From contig CM023533.1 of assembly GCA_013350335.1 (NCBI GenBank), forward strand, positions 27,758,869-27,822,868: DNA of 64,000 nt, given 5' to 3'. This document shows positions 12,401-25,300 of this stretch, piece by piece; the stretch's first letter is position 1; each line of letters starts with the position of its first letter. The DNA comes from Chimonanthus salicifolius. Its lineage: Eukaryota; Streptophyta; Magnoliopsida; Laurales; Calycanthaceae. The notes beneath the pieces are model-generated. The model searched no databases, was not told the DNA's origin, and was given only the letters and a program-made list of their open reading frames with translations. Both the position numbers and the translations under genes were made by a program.

Positions 12401-13503
12401 GACACCCGATTTTCCAACTGAGTATTTGATCAGCCTAAGAGCCTAGTCAAGTACAATTATGAGTTCGTAGATATTTCATATAATTCAAATTTAAATGTAA
12501 ACAATATACATCCATTATCTAAAATTCATGATGAGGAAAAAAAAGTGTAGTATAGTTCTTCACATTGAACCCACAACTTCATGGTTGCAATAATGAACAT
12601 CTATTGCACCATAAGATGATGCTTGGAAGCCCAAAAACTGAAATTTACACGGTTAGTTCACAGAAAGTGAAAACCACCAATAGTTCTCATGCAATAGAAA
12701 GAAATTCAATTGAAGCTCTAAAACGTGTAGCAAGTTTATGTGCCTCTGCTTGAATTTTCGGCCAACTTCCATTCACACTAACATTAAAGATTTAGTTCCA
12801 AAATGTGTAGCAAGTTGAGTGTTCAAGTTGACCCTACGTTAAAGTGCTGTTTGAACTTGGTGTGCCTTAGGGGTTGGGGTCCACCCGTGCTGGTTTTACC
12901 AGCGGTATCCCACGGTTTCCCACTCGTAAATTCAAAAAAAAAAAAAGTGTTGTTTGAAAAATTAATAATTTTTAACTGAAAACTGAAATGCTTTTAATCG
13001 TTATTGGTTAAAAATAGTTATATTCAAAGAAAATATTTTCCTTTCATGCATCTAAACAGACAGAAATCAGTTCAGATCAATTATCTATAGATCCATTCAG
13101 ATAAATAACTAAGTGATGGAACTAAAATTGTTTCATACAGCACTCTTATAACATGGCAACCTCAAATAGAATGACAAAATGTAAACCCAAGCAGAAAGAT
13201 TTCTGAAAACAATATTAAGAGAAAAAGTTTGGACGAATCATTTTTTTTTTTTAAAAAAAGAAAAAAATTGAAAAACAAAGATAAAAATGTTTCTACCTTT
13301 TGCTTGACGATCGGACTCTTGTGATCAAGCCGCTTCAATATGAAATCCGAGACCTCCTTGACAATACTGACATGGGAAGATCGAAGGAGCTCGCAAATCT
13401 CCTCCAATTTATAAACGGGAGCGACTTTATCTTCATCACTAGTCACCCCATCGACCGTTTTCGATCTCCAATAAGATTCCACGGCTCTTCTGCTCGAATC
13501 CAT
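3423..13503 (-). CDS. MTV1: MTV1/tepsin-like ENTH/VHS adaptor protein
   Basis: Five exons on the minus strand: 13503-13297, 12442-11695, 9932-9777, 4682-3698 and 3464-3423, about 711 codons, close to the remembered length of Arabidopsis MTV1. Exon 1 (MDSSRRAVESYWRSK) and exon 2 encode the N-terminal ENTH/VHS-like helical domain (IKYSVGKSGVEF, HYKGQLDPLKGDAL). Exon 3 carries a second helical segment (KAACVLEAILRRKDDSHF). The long tail is rich in N, S, D and F with DLF/DPF-type motifs, and ends SAARNSKRVI. Known role of the family: trans-Golgi clathrin/AP-4-associated adaptor for vacuolar cargo. Exons 2 and 4 each contain one extra base (near 12247 and in the A-run at 4524-4527); removing one base from each restores the frame and makes all exon phases agree. 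It is divergent from the protease at 18426. Either a consensus error or a young pseudogene; I favour the former. Confidence 0.88.
4971..5163 (+). mobile_element. SINE-like element (family 1)
   Basis: Lies in MTV1 intron 4 region's upstream neighbour, the third intron. The body reads CAGTGTGTACAGATAGGGAG, then GGTTTACACATGCCC and GTGCTCTAAGAGGCGTGG, and ends in an A-tail at about 5156-5163. Related copies with the same body and A-tail lie at 20197, 30150, 30440, 48812 and, inverted, 24871. An A-tailed, short, dispersed body without coding capacity is typical of plant tRNA-derived SINEs. Confidence 0.65.
5600..6110 (-). pseudogene. Coding-like remnant of unknown origin in MTV1 intron 3
   Basis: On the minus strand 6104-5864 is open and has a protein-like composition (PPAMIIDSIDLCHTKLQ, then FKVIEEMIIKGLRKHAM), followed after stops by another open stretch, 5803-5615, ending LNAQRKSLKVPFKK. 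I do not recognise the family. It abuts the left LTR of the gypsy relic and may be a captured or processed gene fragment. It has no place in the MTV1 protein, whose exons 3 and 4 join in phase without it. Confidence 0.3.
6123..9160 (+). mobile_element. Degenerate Ty3/gypsy LTR retrotransposon (gag-protease only)
   Basis: Left LTR starts about 6123 (TGGTAGTATCAACC) and right LTR about 8957 (TGGTAAGCATCACC); both share TTTTAGTAG followed by TTAAATAAA and CATAGTTATTCC-like blocks. A primer-binding-like TGGTATCTCC follows the left LTR at about 6424 and a polypurine tract GAAGGGGGGAA precedes the right LTR at 8946-8956. A gag fragment lies at 7396-7796 (ASSHLEGEANKWFWWY, later YLIGRLKEVIANVQMF) across a frame break, and a retropepsin-like fragment at about 8190-8560 (ILIDSVNTHN; later LPIRSWDDLLG). 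Reverse transcriptase, RNase H and integrase are missing. The LTRs are clearly diverged, so the insertion is old. It sits in MTV1 intron 3, opposite to the gene. Confidence 0.75.
8583..8937. mobile_element. hAT-type MITE, family A copy 1 (nested)
   Basis: A 355-bp element with inverted ends TAGGGCAACAACTCGGG / TAGGGCTACAACTCGGG (right end reversed), flanked by identical 8-bp duplications GTCTTGAT at 8575-8582 and 8938-8945. The interior is unusually GC-rich with many GACCCGACCCG-type repeats and no coding capacity. An 8-bp duplication is the hAT signature. It is inserted inside the gypsy relic, so it is younger than that element. Confidence 0.88.
10122..10278. mobile_element. hAT-type MITE, family C
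   Basis: A 157-bp element in MTV1 intron 2. Ends CATAGTTCGAAAAC and, reversed, CATAGTTTAAAC; flanks GTCATAGC (10114-10121) and GTCATGGC (10279-10286) form an 8-bp target-site duplication with one mismatch. The interior repeats AACTCG and GAGTT motifs. The larger element at 51734 has related ends. Confidence 0.75.
12835..12945 (+). mobile_element. SINE-like element (family 2), partial
   Basis: In MTV1 intron 1. The segment GAACTTGGTGTGCCTTAGGG, a CACCCGTG block, CACGGTTTCC and an A-run ending near 12945 match the order seen at 47440-47575 and 34145-34294. The 5' part is missing or too diverged. Confidence 0.5.
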
Positions 13504-14184
13504 GCGTCCAATTCTTCGATCCGAACAGGACTAGATAACCTGGAGAATCAGAAATTATAAATTTGCAGCTGAAATTTTAAGGAAATCAGGAGTTCTGATA
13601 CAAAATCCTAATTCCTCCGGTTCCAGGATCGAGAAGAAAACACGTCTGGATCGAGAGACGGGAGAGAAAACTTAGGGGAAATGGAATTCTAGGGTTCTAA
13701 GAAAGGGGAAGAACCGTGGAGAAATTGGATATCCAAGGAAAGAGAGAAATTAGAAGAAAAATAAGATTTCCTTTTGTATTAATAGCGCAGAGAGGTCGGT
13801 CGTCGAACCGACCAGTGTGTGGAATGTGCGTGCCTTGGTGAAGGAGATGACTACTGGAATGAGTATCATTCATGCGAAAGGTAAGGACCACGGGTCGTTA
13901 ACTTCCAGGCAACGTGTCAAACTGCAACAGAACCACGAGTTTGCAGTAGGACCCACCTTTCACTGATCTGAACCGTTGATACGTTTGATGAAGGCTCATG
14001 CGCTTGGAGTGAATTCGGTCAAAAGACAGCGTATGAATTATTATTATTATTAAAAAGTATATAAGAAATTTACGTTGAATGTTATTTTTAAAGATTAACA
14101 AATTGCTTAGATATTTATATTGCATTTTTTAAAATAAAAACAAGTTATTTTGATGTAACTTTCTAAGAATGATCGTTCGTTAGA

Positions 14185-14353
14185 AGAGATCCAAATATCG
14201 GCCGACGTATAGTATCGGCTGATATGGTACATATCGGCTGATATTCACAATATCGACCGATATCTCAGTCGTATTATATCGGTCGATATCAGCCTTTTTA
14301 AAAAAAATAGAGGAGAGAGAAAATATTGGCCGATACTAAATTTTGCACCCCTG
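14185..14353. mobile_element. Palindromic ATCGGCCGATAT-type MITE (family B)
   Basis: 169 bp bounded by TCGTTAGA (14177-14184) and TTGTTAGA (14354-14361), an 8-bp duplication with one mismatch. The interior carries repeated ATCGGCCGA, ATCGGCTGATAT and ATCGACCGATAT motifs and the right end is GCACCCCTG, matching the family end CAGGGGT. The left end has diverged. Confidence 0.6.
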
Positions 14354-15103
14354 TTGTTAGATTTTTTTTTTTTTTTTTATCAATCTCCACATTTAAACTC
14401 TTAAAAATTATTTAGAATAATTATTTCAAAGATATTGAATAAAATGATAAACAACATCAATTATTTCAAAATATAAAAAATAATAATTTATTAAAATTTA
14501 ATAAAATTAAGTTGATTACTTCATATTCTATATTTAAAAAATTTAACTCATTTTAAATTTCTACTTTTTAATTAAATATTTAGACAATAATCTTTCTAAT
14601 GAAACTATTATCTTGATAAAAATAGTATTATTTTTTTTTTATAAAAATTATTTGATCTCAGTAAAATCAAAATCTTGCATTGAGAAGTTCTATGTTCCTT
14701 GTATCTTTTATTGAGGTTGTTAGCATGAAATAAGTGGGCTATGAGTGTTTCATTTACATAATCAGTCTAGGTTTTCTCAAATAATTTTAAGTAACCCAGA
14801 ATTTGTTTATGTAAATTAAATTCTAAATCTAAATTTCTATAATTGATATTTTAGGCTATAATTTTTTAATTTCAATTAGTTAATCAAAATGGTTACTGTA
14901 CATATTTGATCTGCAACCAATCCCTTTCATCAGGAACATCACTCGTCACTTAATTTCTTAATTAGAGGTCAAATAGATTTTTTGAAGGTCCTATTCCATT
15001 AACTTAGGAAAACGATAAATTTACCTTTAAATTATACCTTTTTATACATTTTTGTGAGTAGGAGAAGTTATTTAATTATACATTTTTGTGAGTAGGATAA
15101 TAA

Positions 15104-15415
15104 GGGGTAACGATTCTCCCTACAGGGCATTTTGTGTAACGAGATACGGGATTTAAGGTATTGTCTATTTTACCCTTTCACTGCCGTACGAAAGTATTTA
15201 AAAAAAATTCAGTGATCCGATTTGCTATTCTATATGAAAAAAACAGTCTCACTTAGATAAATTTCAACGAACCGGTCAATGATTTGGTCAGTGAGCCGAT
15301 TTATACCGCAGTGGAAGGGTCAGTGATCCGGCGAGCCGATTCGAAGGGCAAAATGAACAATATAGTAAAACCCACGTCTAATTATACAAAATGCTCGTGT
15401 GAGGATCGCCTCCCC
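15104..15415. mobile_element. MITE, family D copy 1
   Basis: Inverted ends GGGGTAACGATTCTCCC and, reversed, GGGGAGGCGATCCTC, followed on both sides by GCATTTTGT(G/A)TAA. The interior holds repeats like CAGTGATCCG and GAGCCGATT. The element at 60917 has the same ends and similar internal repeats. The duplication at the flanks is unclear. Confidence 0.6.
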
Positions 15416-16088
15416 ATGATAAAAACAAATTTGAAAACTGAAAAATACTTTCAGGATTCAGTCCAAATTGACTTTACTCAATATGATTTTAAATTTTAAG
15501 TAAAACCAGACAACAATCTTTTCTAACTCTAAAAGATCAAAGAATTATTACTTATCATATCATTATAAAGATATAAAGAATATTATTACATAATTTAAAA
15601 ACTCAAAAAACTTTGAACAAATTAGTTCACTGAATAGGATTTCAAATCAATCAATTTTATCGAGAGCTTCTCAACTTGACTCAATTTAATAGAATATCAA
15701 ATTGAGTCAATGTTTAAATCATACAATTTTATATTTAGTTTAACATCTCTCAAATATTAAAAAAATAAAAACATAGGTTATATAATTTTAGGGTTGTTGT
15801 AATTAGTAAAATGATATTCATCTACTATATTTTTACTTTATTGAAAATTTATTAGATCTTAATGACAAGGAAACCGTTTTGACATTGAATTGAAAAATGG
15901 CTTGTCTTCTCCATCATGCATTCAACCCGTCAATTTCACTCCACTTTTCGAAGAACAAGAGTTGCCCAGCTTGGTTTGGATTGGAATCCAACACAACCTG
16001 CCACATGCTGGCATGGGTGCTGAGATGCCACACGTGTAACGTATTTCATCCGTTCAACGAGCAAAACCCCAAATTAAGTGCTTACTAG

Positions 16089-16446
16089 CCTTGTCACAAA
16101 TATCGGCGGTATTTTCAAATTTACCGCACTTTTATCGGCAAAATACCATTACCGCATTAAAAACGCGTTTTTATTGCCAGACGATAAATTTCCAGTAAAT
16201 TCCCAATAAAATCGCGTTAAAAACGCGATAAACATTAATAACCCGATAATATCCCGGTAAATTTTCGGTAAATTCCCTATACCATTGTTATTTCATTAAT
16301 TTTTTATTTATTCTATTTTTTTATTTTTTAAATATTATAATTTCAGCGAGATTTTCCCGTTAAATTCCAGATAAAAATCTGAGAATTTAAAAATATTCCG
16401 TTATTACCAATTGCCGTTAATATCCCGAGAACGGTATTTGTCACAA
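16089..16446. mobile_element. Mutator-like MITE, family E copy 1
   Basis: 358 bp starting CCTTGTCACAAATATCGG and ending CGGTATTTGTCACAA, with matching inverted ends and identical 10-bp flanks TGCTTACTAG (16079-16088 and 16447-16456). A 9-11 bp duplication suggests the Mutator superfamily, although the inverted repeats are short. The interior is full of GTAAATTCCCGG-like and AAAAACGCG motifs. A second copy lies at 34295. Confidence 0.85.
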
Positions 16447-16479
16447 TGCTTACTAGTAAGCAAGCTGGATGTTATGTAA

Positions 16480-16858
16480 GTATACGTTGAGTCCCCCGTG
16501 GGATGTGTGCTGAGAAGGTTATGGATTTATAAGTGGGTGTAGACACCTATCCATAATGGCTAGTCACTTTGAGACAGGAAGCACCTCCACGACAAGTGGT
16601 ACCAGAGCCAATCTAGAGGCACTATGATGTGGGGTTGGGGGCATTGCAACGGAAATCCCCTTGACATGTTGGCCCTATACGAAAGAAGTGTGGATCCCTC
16701 TACCGAGGGCACCAAGGATTGGGCTGGAAAGCCTATCAAGTAGGTGTGTGTTGAGTCCCACGTCGGAGGTATGCTGAGAAGGTCCTGGACTTATAAGTGG
16801 GAGTAGATACTACTTATAATGGCTACTCATTTTGGGATGAGAAGCGCCTCTGTGCCAT
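16480..16858 (+). mobile_element. TRIM-like miniature LTR retroelement
   Basis: Two direct repeats of about 115-120 bp (near 16480-16596 and 16745-16858) share GTTGAGTCCC, GCTGAGAAGGT, a TTATAAGTGGG block and ATAATGGCTA. The left copy is followed by TGGTACCAGAGCC (16597-16609), close to the initiator-methionine tRNA primer-binding site. The internal region is about 135 bp with no gene. Short LTRs, a primer site and no coding capacity fit a TRIM. Confidence 0.7.
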
Positions 16859-16999
16859 GGAACTGGTCAATCTTTTATAACCATCCATTCTCATAATATG
16901 AGTGATCCACTTGTTGGTGGATTGGGCTAGATTTATCACATTATTGCCCAGCACATGTACCTTTGTAGAGAAAAAAAGGCTTAGGGATTAAGGTAAATT

Positions 17000-17168
17000 T
17001 TGACTCTCTCTGGCCCGGGTGTGGGCTCTTATGTTGATGTCTATTTTTTTCCTGACCCTACTTTTTGAGCCTATTATTTGTTTGGCTCAGGCTTCGCGCT
17101 TTATGTTGTATTTTTAGGGTTTTTTGTTTCCACTTTTAAGTGAATTAAATCTAACCTTTCATTAAAAA
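17000..17168 (+). mobile_element. LINE-like 3' tail
   Basis: A T- and G-rich segment (TTTTGTTTCCACTTTTAAG, then AATCTAACCTTTCATT) ending in an A-run at about 17162-17168 resembles the 3' end of plant L1 elements. No reverse transcriptase is present, so it would be a severely 5'-truncated insertion. Confidence 0.4.
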
Positions 17169-17854
17169 AATGACTATTTATTTTATAAGTAATTTAGAAA
17201 AAAATACTATCTTATATATTCAGTCATTGTATTGTTTTATTGTGGTAATATCAGTCGCATCCATCATTTATTTAAATTTTTAGATTTGATTGACAATAAC
17301 ATATTGCCTATAAAGTATGATCATTTTATATTTACAAATATCTTTAAAACATTTGATCCAAGTTTTGGCCTGTTTTGTGCCAGGCCGAACCCGTTTAAGA
17401 TAAGGTAAGCTTGAGCATGATTTTGCGCCCGATTGGGCTTGAAAAACATGGTGAAGCACAAGTCTACCAGCTAAACTACGCCCAACAGAAAGGCCTAACC
17501 GAATGGAAAGCCTATTAGACGTGTCTTTTCACGGCTTTTTTTTTTTATATATATGTTTTAAGCTGTGATTTGGACTTTCAATTAGATTGGAGTTACATTC
17601 AATGTTTAGACAACGAGAGAACACTTTTTTATAGTATTTTATTATTATTGTATTATTTATTCTAGTTAGGCTTTGTCTCTCTCAGACTTGAGCATTTTTA
17701 AGCCCAAGTTGCGCCCATAGGAATTGAGCCCTAGCCCAGTCAACATTCAGGCTAATGGGTAATGTTCATATCACCTTTTCTCAAGTTGGGTATTTCAAAT
17801 CTTCAAACTTTCAGCACTTACTCGGAGTAACTAAAATTTAACTATTAAATAATA

Positions 17855-18003
17855 CTCCCTTTGTCCCAAATTAATTGTCCTATATGAATTTTGAAATTAT
17901 CTCAAAATAGTTGTCTCATTTATATTGCAGTAGTAGCCTATATAGAGAGTTTCTTAAAAAATACACATATTTCAAATGAGACAATTTAAATGGGACAGAG
18001 GAG
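17855..18003. mobile_element. Stowaway-type MITE (Tc1/mariner)
   Basis: 149 bp with ends CTCCCTTTGTCCCAAATTAA and, reversed, CTCCTCTGTCCCATTTAAAT, flanked by TA on both sides (17853-17854, 18004-18005). The CTCCCTNNGTCCCA end is the hallmark of plant Stowaway MITEs. It lies about 420 bp upstream of the XCP start codon, in its promoter region. Confidence 0.9.
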
Positions 18004-18329
18004 TACATGTTGTGGACTTTTGGTGTATGTGTTTAGAGTCGATCTAAACTCACTCACTGACCTGGACAAAATAATCTAACTTATTTAAAATATAGGTCTA
18101 GTTCTGAAAATGACCTGTTGTAATTGTAGAACAACCAAAATTTAGTATTCATTCGGTCTCTTCTCCTCTTATAGTGAGAAATTTACAAGTGATAAAGCAT
18201 TACTGCATACAAACAATTAGAGTGAAATTGAAATTTAAGCCAGGTTAAAAACCAAGCTTAAAGACACAGTATTCTCATAGGCAAAAACAATCAACTACTT
18301 TGCTTGTAAGTCACATACGAAAGAAAACC

Positions 18330-18337
18330 TATATATA
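18330..18337 (+). promoter_or_regulatory. TATA box of the XCP gene
   Basis: TATATATA lies 89 bp upstream of the ATG at 18426. With the usual 25-35 bp spacing, transcription would begin near 18365, giving a short leader of about 60 bases. Confidence 0.65.
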
Positions 18338-18425
18338 CATGTATCCATTTTACCATAGTCCATCAACTCTTCCAGTCAGTTTCAACATCATCACTCCTCA
18401 CTCACGGTCTCCGATTTGAACAGAG

Positions 18426-20922
<2,497 letters not shown>

Positions 20923-21250
20923 TGGATGACATTCTCAGTAACAAAATCGCTTATTTTCACTCTAAATAAACAAGAATGGTTGATAAAAGGGAATAAACAA
21001 AAAAACAAAAAAAAAAAAAACAGGAAGCAATTTGCAACATGCCCAAGCATATGTTACGATCTCTCCCACATGGAGTTTTCTATCTTAAGAGAAAGCATTC
21101 GATACTGATGTAAAACATTTTTCATTATAAGTAGAATATGCAATGAGAAAAAAAAAATATTATACTAGACTTTTGTATGCTTGATATTTTTCTCGTAATG
21201 ATGGCTTATCTTTGATCATAATCACCAAGACACCACCATACGACTGTTAT

Positions 21251-21497
21251 CAACTTATATATGTTCTCTTTGTAATTTTTAAGTCACTTTTTGAATTCTA
21301 TTTTTTCATTCAACTCAAACTCTACTTAGAATATTTTCTCAGACACTACAGTCAATCATGTCTCGCTTTATCATCAACTTATACATGTTCTCTTTATATT
21401 TTTTCAGTCACTTTTTAATTCTACTTTTTCATTCAACTCTAACTCTACTTGGAATCATTTTCTCAGACACTTCAGTCAATCATGTCTCGCTTTTATC
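21251..21497. repeat. 124-bp tandem duplication
   Basis: Two adjacent copies (21251-21374, 21375-21497) each begin CAACTTATA and end TCAATCATGTCTCGCTTT. A handful of substitutions and small indels separate them. Confidence 0.8.
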
Positions 21498-21689
21498 TTT
21501 TAGAAGACACGTCAATTGATATTAAAAGAAAGAGCAGCTCACTGTAAATTTTGTTATCTTAATCTTACTAGTAATTACCCATCTAACAGGGTACCATAAA
21601 ACAATAGCCACAAACCAATTGCAATTCGCCAGGCATTTGTGCCTATGGAGCAGCATCAACAATAGTCATGCACATCTTCTTGTCTTTTG

Positions 21690-21800
21690 GATTTTTTAAG
21701 GGAACTTATATTAAAAGATAAAAAGCACCACAGCACAAACAGAGAAAAAATAAGAGACTACAACACTCTGACTGGACAGGCAGAAAAACTAAGACTAGTC
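21690..21800 (-). mobile_element. LINE-like 3' tail, inverted
   Basis: On the minus strand: CTCTTATTTTTTCTCTGTTT, then TTTAATATAAGTTCCCTTAA and an A-run. Similar to the tail in XCP intron 1. No coding part. Confidence 0.4.
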
Positions 21801-22369
21801 ATGCACATCTTCGATAATAAAAATGCATAAGAGTTTCCTTCTGTGCTCAAAATGAGTTTACTTCAACATAAGAACACCATAGAACCACTCTTCTTTCAGC
21901 ACTTCCAACTTGAAGCTAAAACTGAACTTTGATTTTTTATTTTATTTTTTTCTTATTTTTTTTGTGGTAGAAAAGCTAAAACTGAACTTCAGGTCACTGA
22001 AAAAAAATATCCTCTTTACCAAAAGGATGAATTATGGACATCAAAATGTATGGTTAAAAAAACAAAAAAGAAAGAAAAGGAAAAAGAAAATAACCTCAAG
22101 ATAGAAGAGAACACCCAAGATGAATAATGCTAATAAACTGCAAGATAAATGGAGAAAAGTTGCTTATATCAGCCATCATCAACAAAAATTGTTACCAGTC
22201 CAGCTACTAAACATGATAACAAAGCAAAAGTTAGAAATATTTTGCCTGAATTGCGTGGATTCAGATGGTATGAACAAAAAGATCCACACCCACCAGCATT
22301 AAGTGCTTTGGAATCAGCTATACATGTTAAGAAAGCCAAAATGATAAAATGGATAACCAGATCAAGAAA

Positions 22370-25300
22370 TCACAGCTGCTGATCGAGATATGGATCTCTG
22401 TAGGGTTTTGCACCGGTTCCTAAGTATCCTGCCATGCTCTCAGAAATTGTAGTCGCCCAATTGTTCAACCATGAAGTGCTTCTTGTCAGCCAACCGGTTT
22501 GAGATTGCTCATCTAATTCATGCATGTTTTTTTCTTCTTCTGCCAATAATATGTCCAACCACCTTTTTGCCATGTATTCCTTAACAGCTCCAACCCCTTT
22601 ATTCACAACATCCATCGGCGGCATGACCAGTGGATTCTGATCCAAGTTAAGCTTGGTTAGCTTATCAAGTCGACCAAAGGTATCAGGCAGAGCATGGATC
22701 TGATTGTTGCTAAGATCAAGTTCTTTCAGATTGACCAGATCACCAATTGTGTCAGGAAGTTCTTTCAGGTCGCTAAAATTACTGCTAATGTTCAAGATTT
22801 CAAGATTCGTCAACATCCCAATGGCATATGGCAAACCACAAAGCTCATTGAAATGAGCATCCAAATGGCGTAAAGACCTCATCTCACAAATGGAAGTGGG
22901 GAGAGAGCGGATCTTATTGAGGTGAACCAAGAACTTTTCCAGGTTCACTAATTCATAACCAATTTTTGTTGGCAAATACGTTAGCTGATTGAAGCTTGCA
23001 TCCAACTCCACCAGTGATCTGCATTGCAATCATCTAGTTCAGGTGATCAAAAGCAAAAACTCCATATTTGCAAAGAGAAAACAGGAGGACAGCAGTACAA
23101 AGGCAGTACCTGCATTGGGATATGCTGTCTGGAAGAGCTTTGAGCTTGTTTCCTGAAGCATCTAGGATCTTTAAATTAAGCAACAACCCAATGGAGTCTG
23201 GTAGTGACTCCAACAGGTTGGCAGAAAGATAAAGTTCCTGAAGGTTTTCTAGCCCTGCTATTGAATCAGGAATGACCTGTTTTCCTCAAACAAATCATGG
23301 AAAGTCAGAAAACGGTAAAAGAAGATGCATCCAAATGAGATGAAAATGGAATCAACTAGATGTGCAACAAGTTTGTGAGGAGTACTACATACCTTACGAT
23401 TTTTTTTTGGAACTCCACTATATTGGAAAGCATCACTCAGGAAATGGGACAGGAAAAGGGAAGGAAAAGGAATGAAAAGGTCCATTTATGGGATCAGCTC
23501 GATTGAATGGTTAAAGCTACTGATTTTAAAATCACTGCTATAAGTGAGAAAAAATAAGTTCCAATTAGATGGTAATTGCACTGCCAAGATTAAGCAAAAG
23601 TACTAATTGGATGAATAAATGCAGGGCAGACTTGTCGAAGAAAACCACCAGTTGGAGCAGACTTTAATGGAATGTAGAGAATAACAAAGATGGCGCGAAA
23701 GGATATATGGGAGACCCTTTTTCTTTGAAAAATTATAGCAGGGCACATGATATTTGTGGAATGGGGTAAGGAAAGAGCAACAAGGTTTCTATCACAAACT
23801 AACGATTGCTTTGTCCAGAAACAACTAATATGTACATAGTTTAAAAGTGTATCTGATATGAGGAAAAAACATAATTATCAGAGATAAAGAACAAATAATT
23901 TGCAAGGATTGTAAGTCATTCAAGTTTTCTTTCTTTCTTTTGTTCTTTTTTTCTCTTTTTTTTTAAAGCTTACTATCATTAAGAGGGAAAAAAAACAACC
24001 CACTGTGACCATCCCAAGAAAGAGTTATGCACAACACTAGTCATTACCTTTGGATACTTATATTAAAAGCCCAATAAATAATAAGTGATGATTGTCCAAG
24101 AATAACATTATGGAATGTACAACTTGAAAGGGAAAAATTTTAGCAACCACCACAAAAGACTATTGAGAAACAGATTGGAATTGACCATGCATTTACTATG
24201 AAAACATTTTTTTGAATGATAGATACGAAATCAAATTATGAGATCAAATAGCAAATTGTATTGTATGGGCCATGCATGTGTTTGGACTTCGGAGGATCCA
24301 AAGAGACAAAGAGGTATTAATGAAAATAAGATATTAGACAGCATGAAGTGTGGAGAGCTAAGGAAGGTATTAGTTAGAAGCTGCACCATAGGCAATGTTT
24401 AGAAGCAGGCTTTGAGCTGGGTATGGTGCAAAAGCTAGGTTTTGTTTGTGGCTGATTTTACAGTTATTCAGGGTAGTTCTCAAGTAATTTTGTTCCTTTT
24501 TCTCTTATGGTTAATGGTTATGCATTTTGTAGGGGTATTGAATATCGGCTGTTTTGAGATTCTCATTGAATGATTGATTATCATGTTTGGATTTTCTTCT
24601 CTCTCTCTCTTTTTTGGAACTATGTGCCATGTTTAGGTTGTTGAGTCTCTTTTTCTATTACTGTTTGGATGTTAATAGTACTGTGGGTTTCACTTTCATT
24701 TTAATCTCTTTTCCTTAGATGTTTCCATCACTGCTTCTGACCTTCCTCTCTACTGATTCCTGAAAACCTTCCTTATATAAAATCTCCTGGAAAAAAACCA
24801 CCTTTTGTGTTCACATTACAAAACTGTTCTTTTCCATGATTAGTTAACAAAAATAATAGGAGGCACTTTTTTTTTATGACAAAGGTGTCCATGCTTCTTA
24901 GAGTACCCGACTAGTCCTCGGGGCATGTGCAAGCCTCCTTGCCTACACTAACCGGGTAACTATGTGGAGAGTGGCCCTTTGGGGTGGAGTGGGAATAATA
25001 GGAGGCACTTTTGAGTCAATTTGGTTCAACAACATGTAATTGGATTATGGAGGATAGATTAGCAGTTTTCATGTGGGTGAGTAGAGAGAGGCTTTTTAGT
25101 TGGGTTTTGTGCATCATAGTACTATTATTGAAAGGATGCATAGCTTATGCATATAGTTGCCGAACAAGACAATAATTTAATAACCTTAAATGATTGTTAT
25201 TTACAGTGGGGATGAGAAGTTATGCCTGCCCGATGAGCTCTTAGAGAATTAGGTTATCTTTTGATTCTCTAGCTGAGAAATAGATTCATTTCTATTATAA

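Larger units (their letters stand above)
13504..18425. other. Intergenic between divergent MTV1 and XCP genes
   Basis: It contains the putative MTV1 promoter and 5' UTR (about 13504-13800, no clear TATA signal identified), several MITEs (14185, 15104, 16089, 17855), a TRIM-like retroelement (about 16480-16858), a LINE-like tail (about 17000-17168) and the XCP promoter. No additional coding gene is supported. Confidence 0.6.
20923..22369. other. Intergenic between convergent XCP and PIRL genes
   Basis: Carries the 3' regions of both genes, a 124-bp tandem duplication (21251-21497) and an inverted LINE-like tail (about 21690-21800). No gene seen. Confidence 0.6.
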
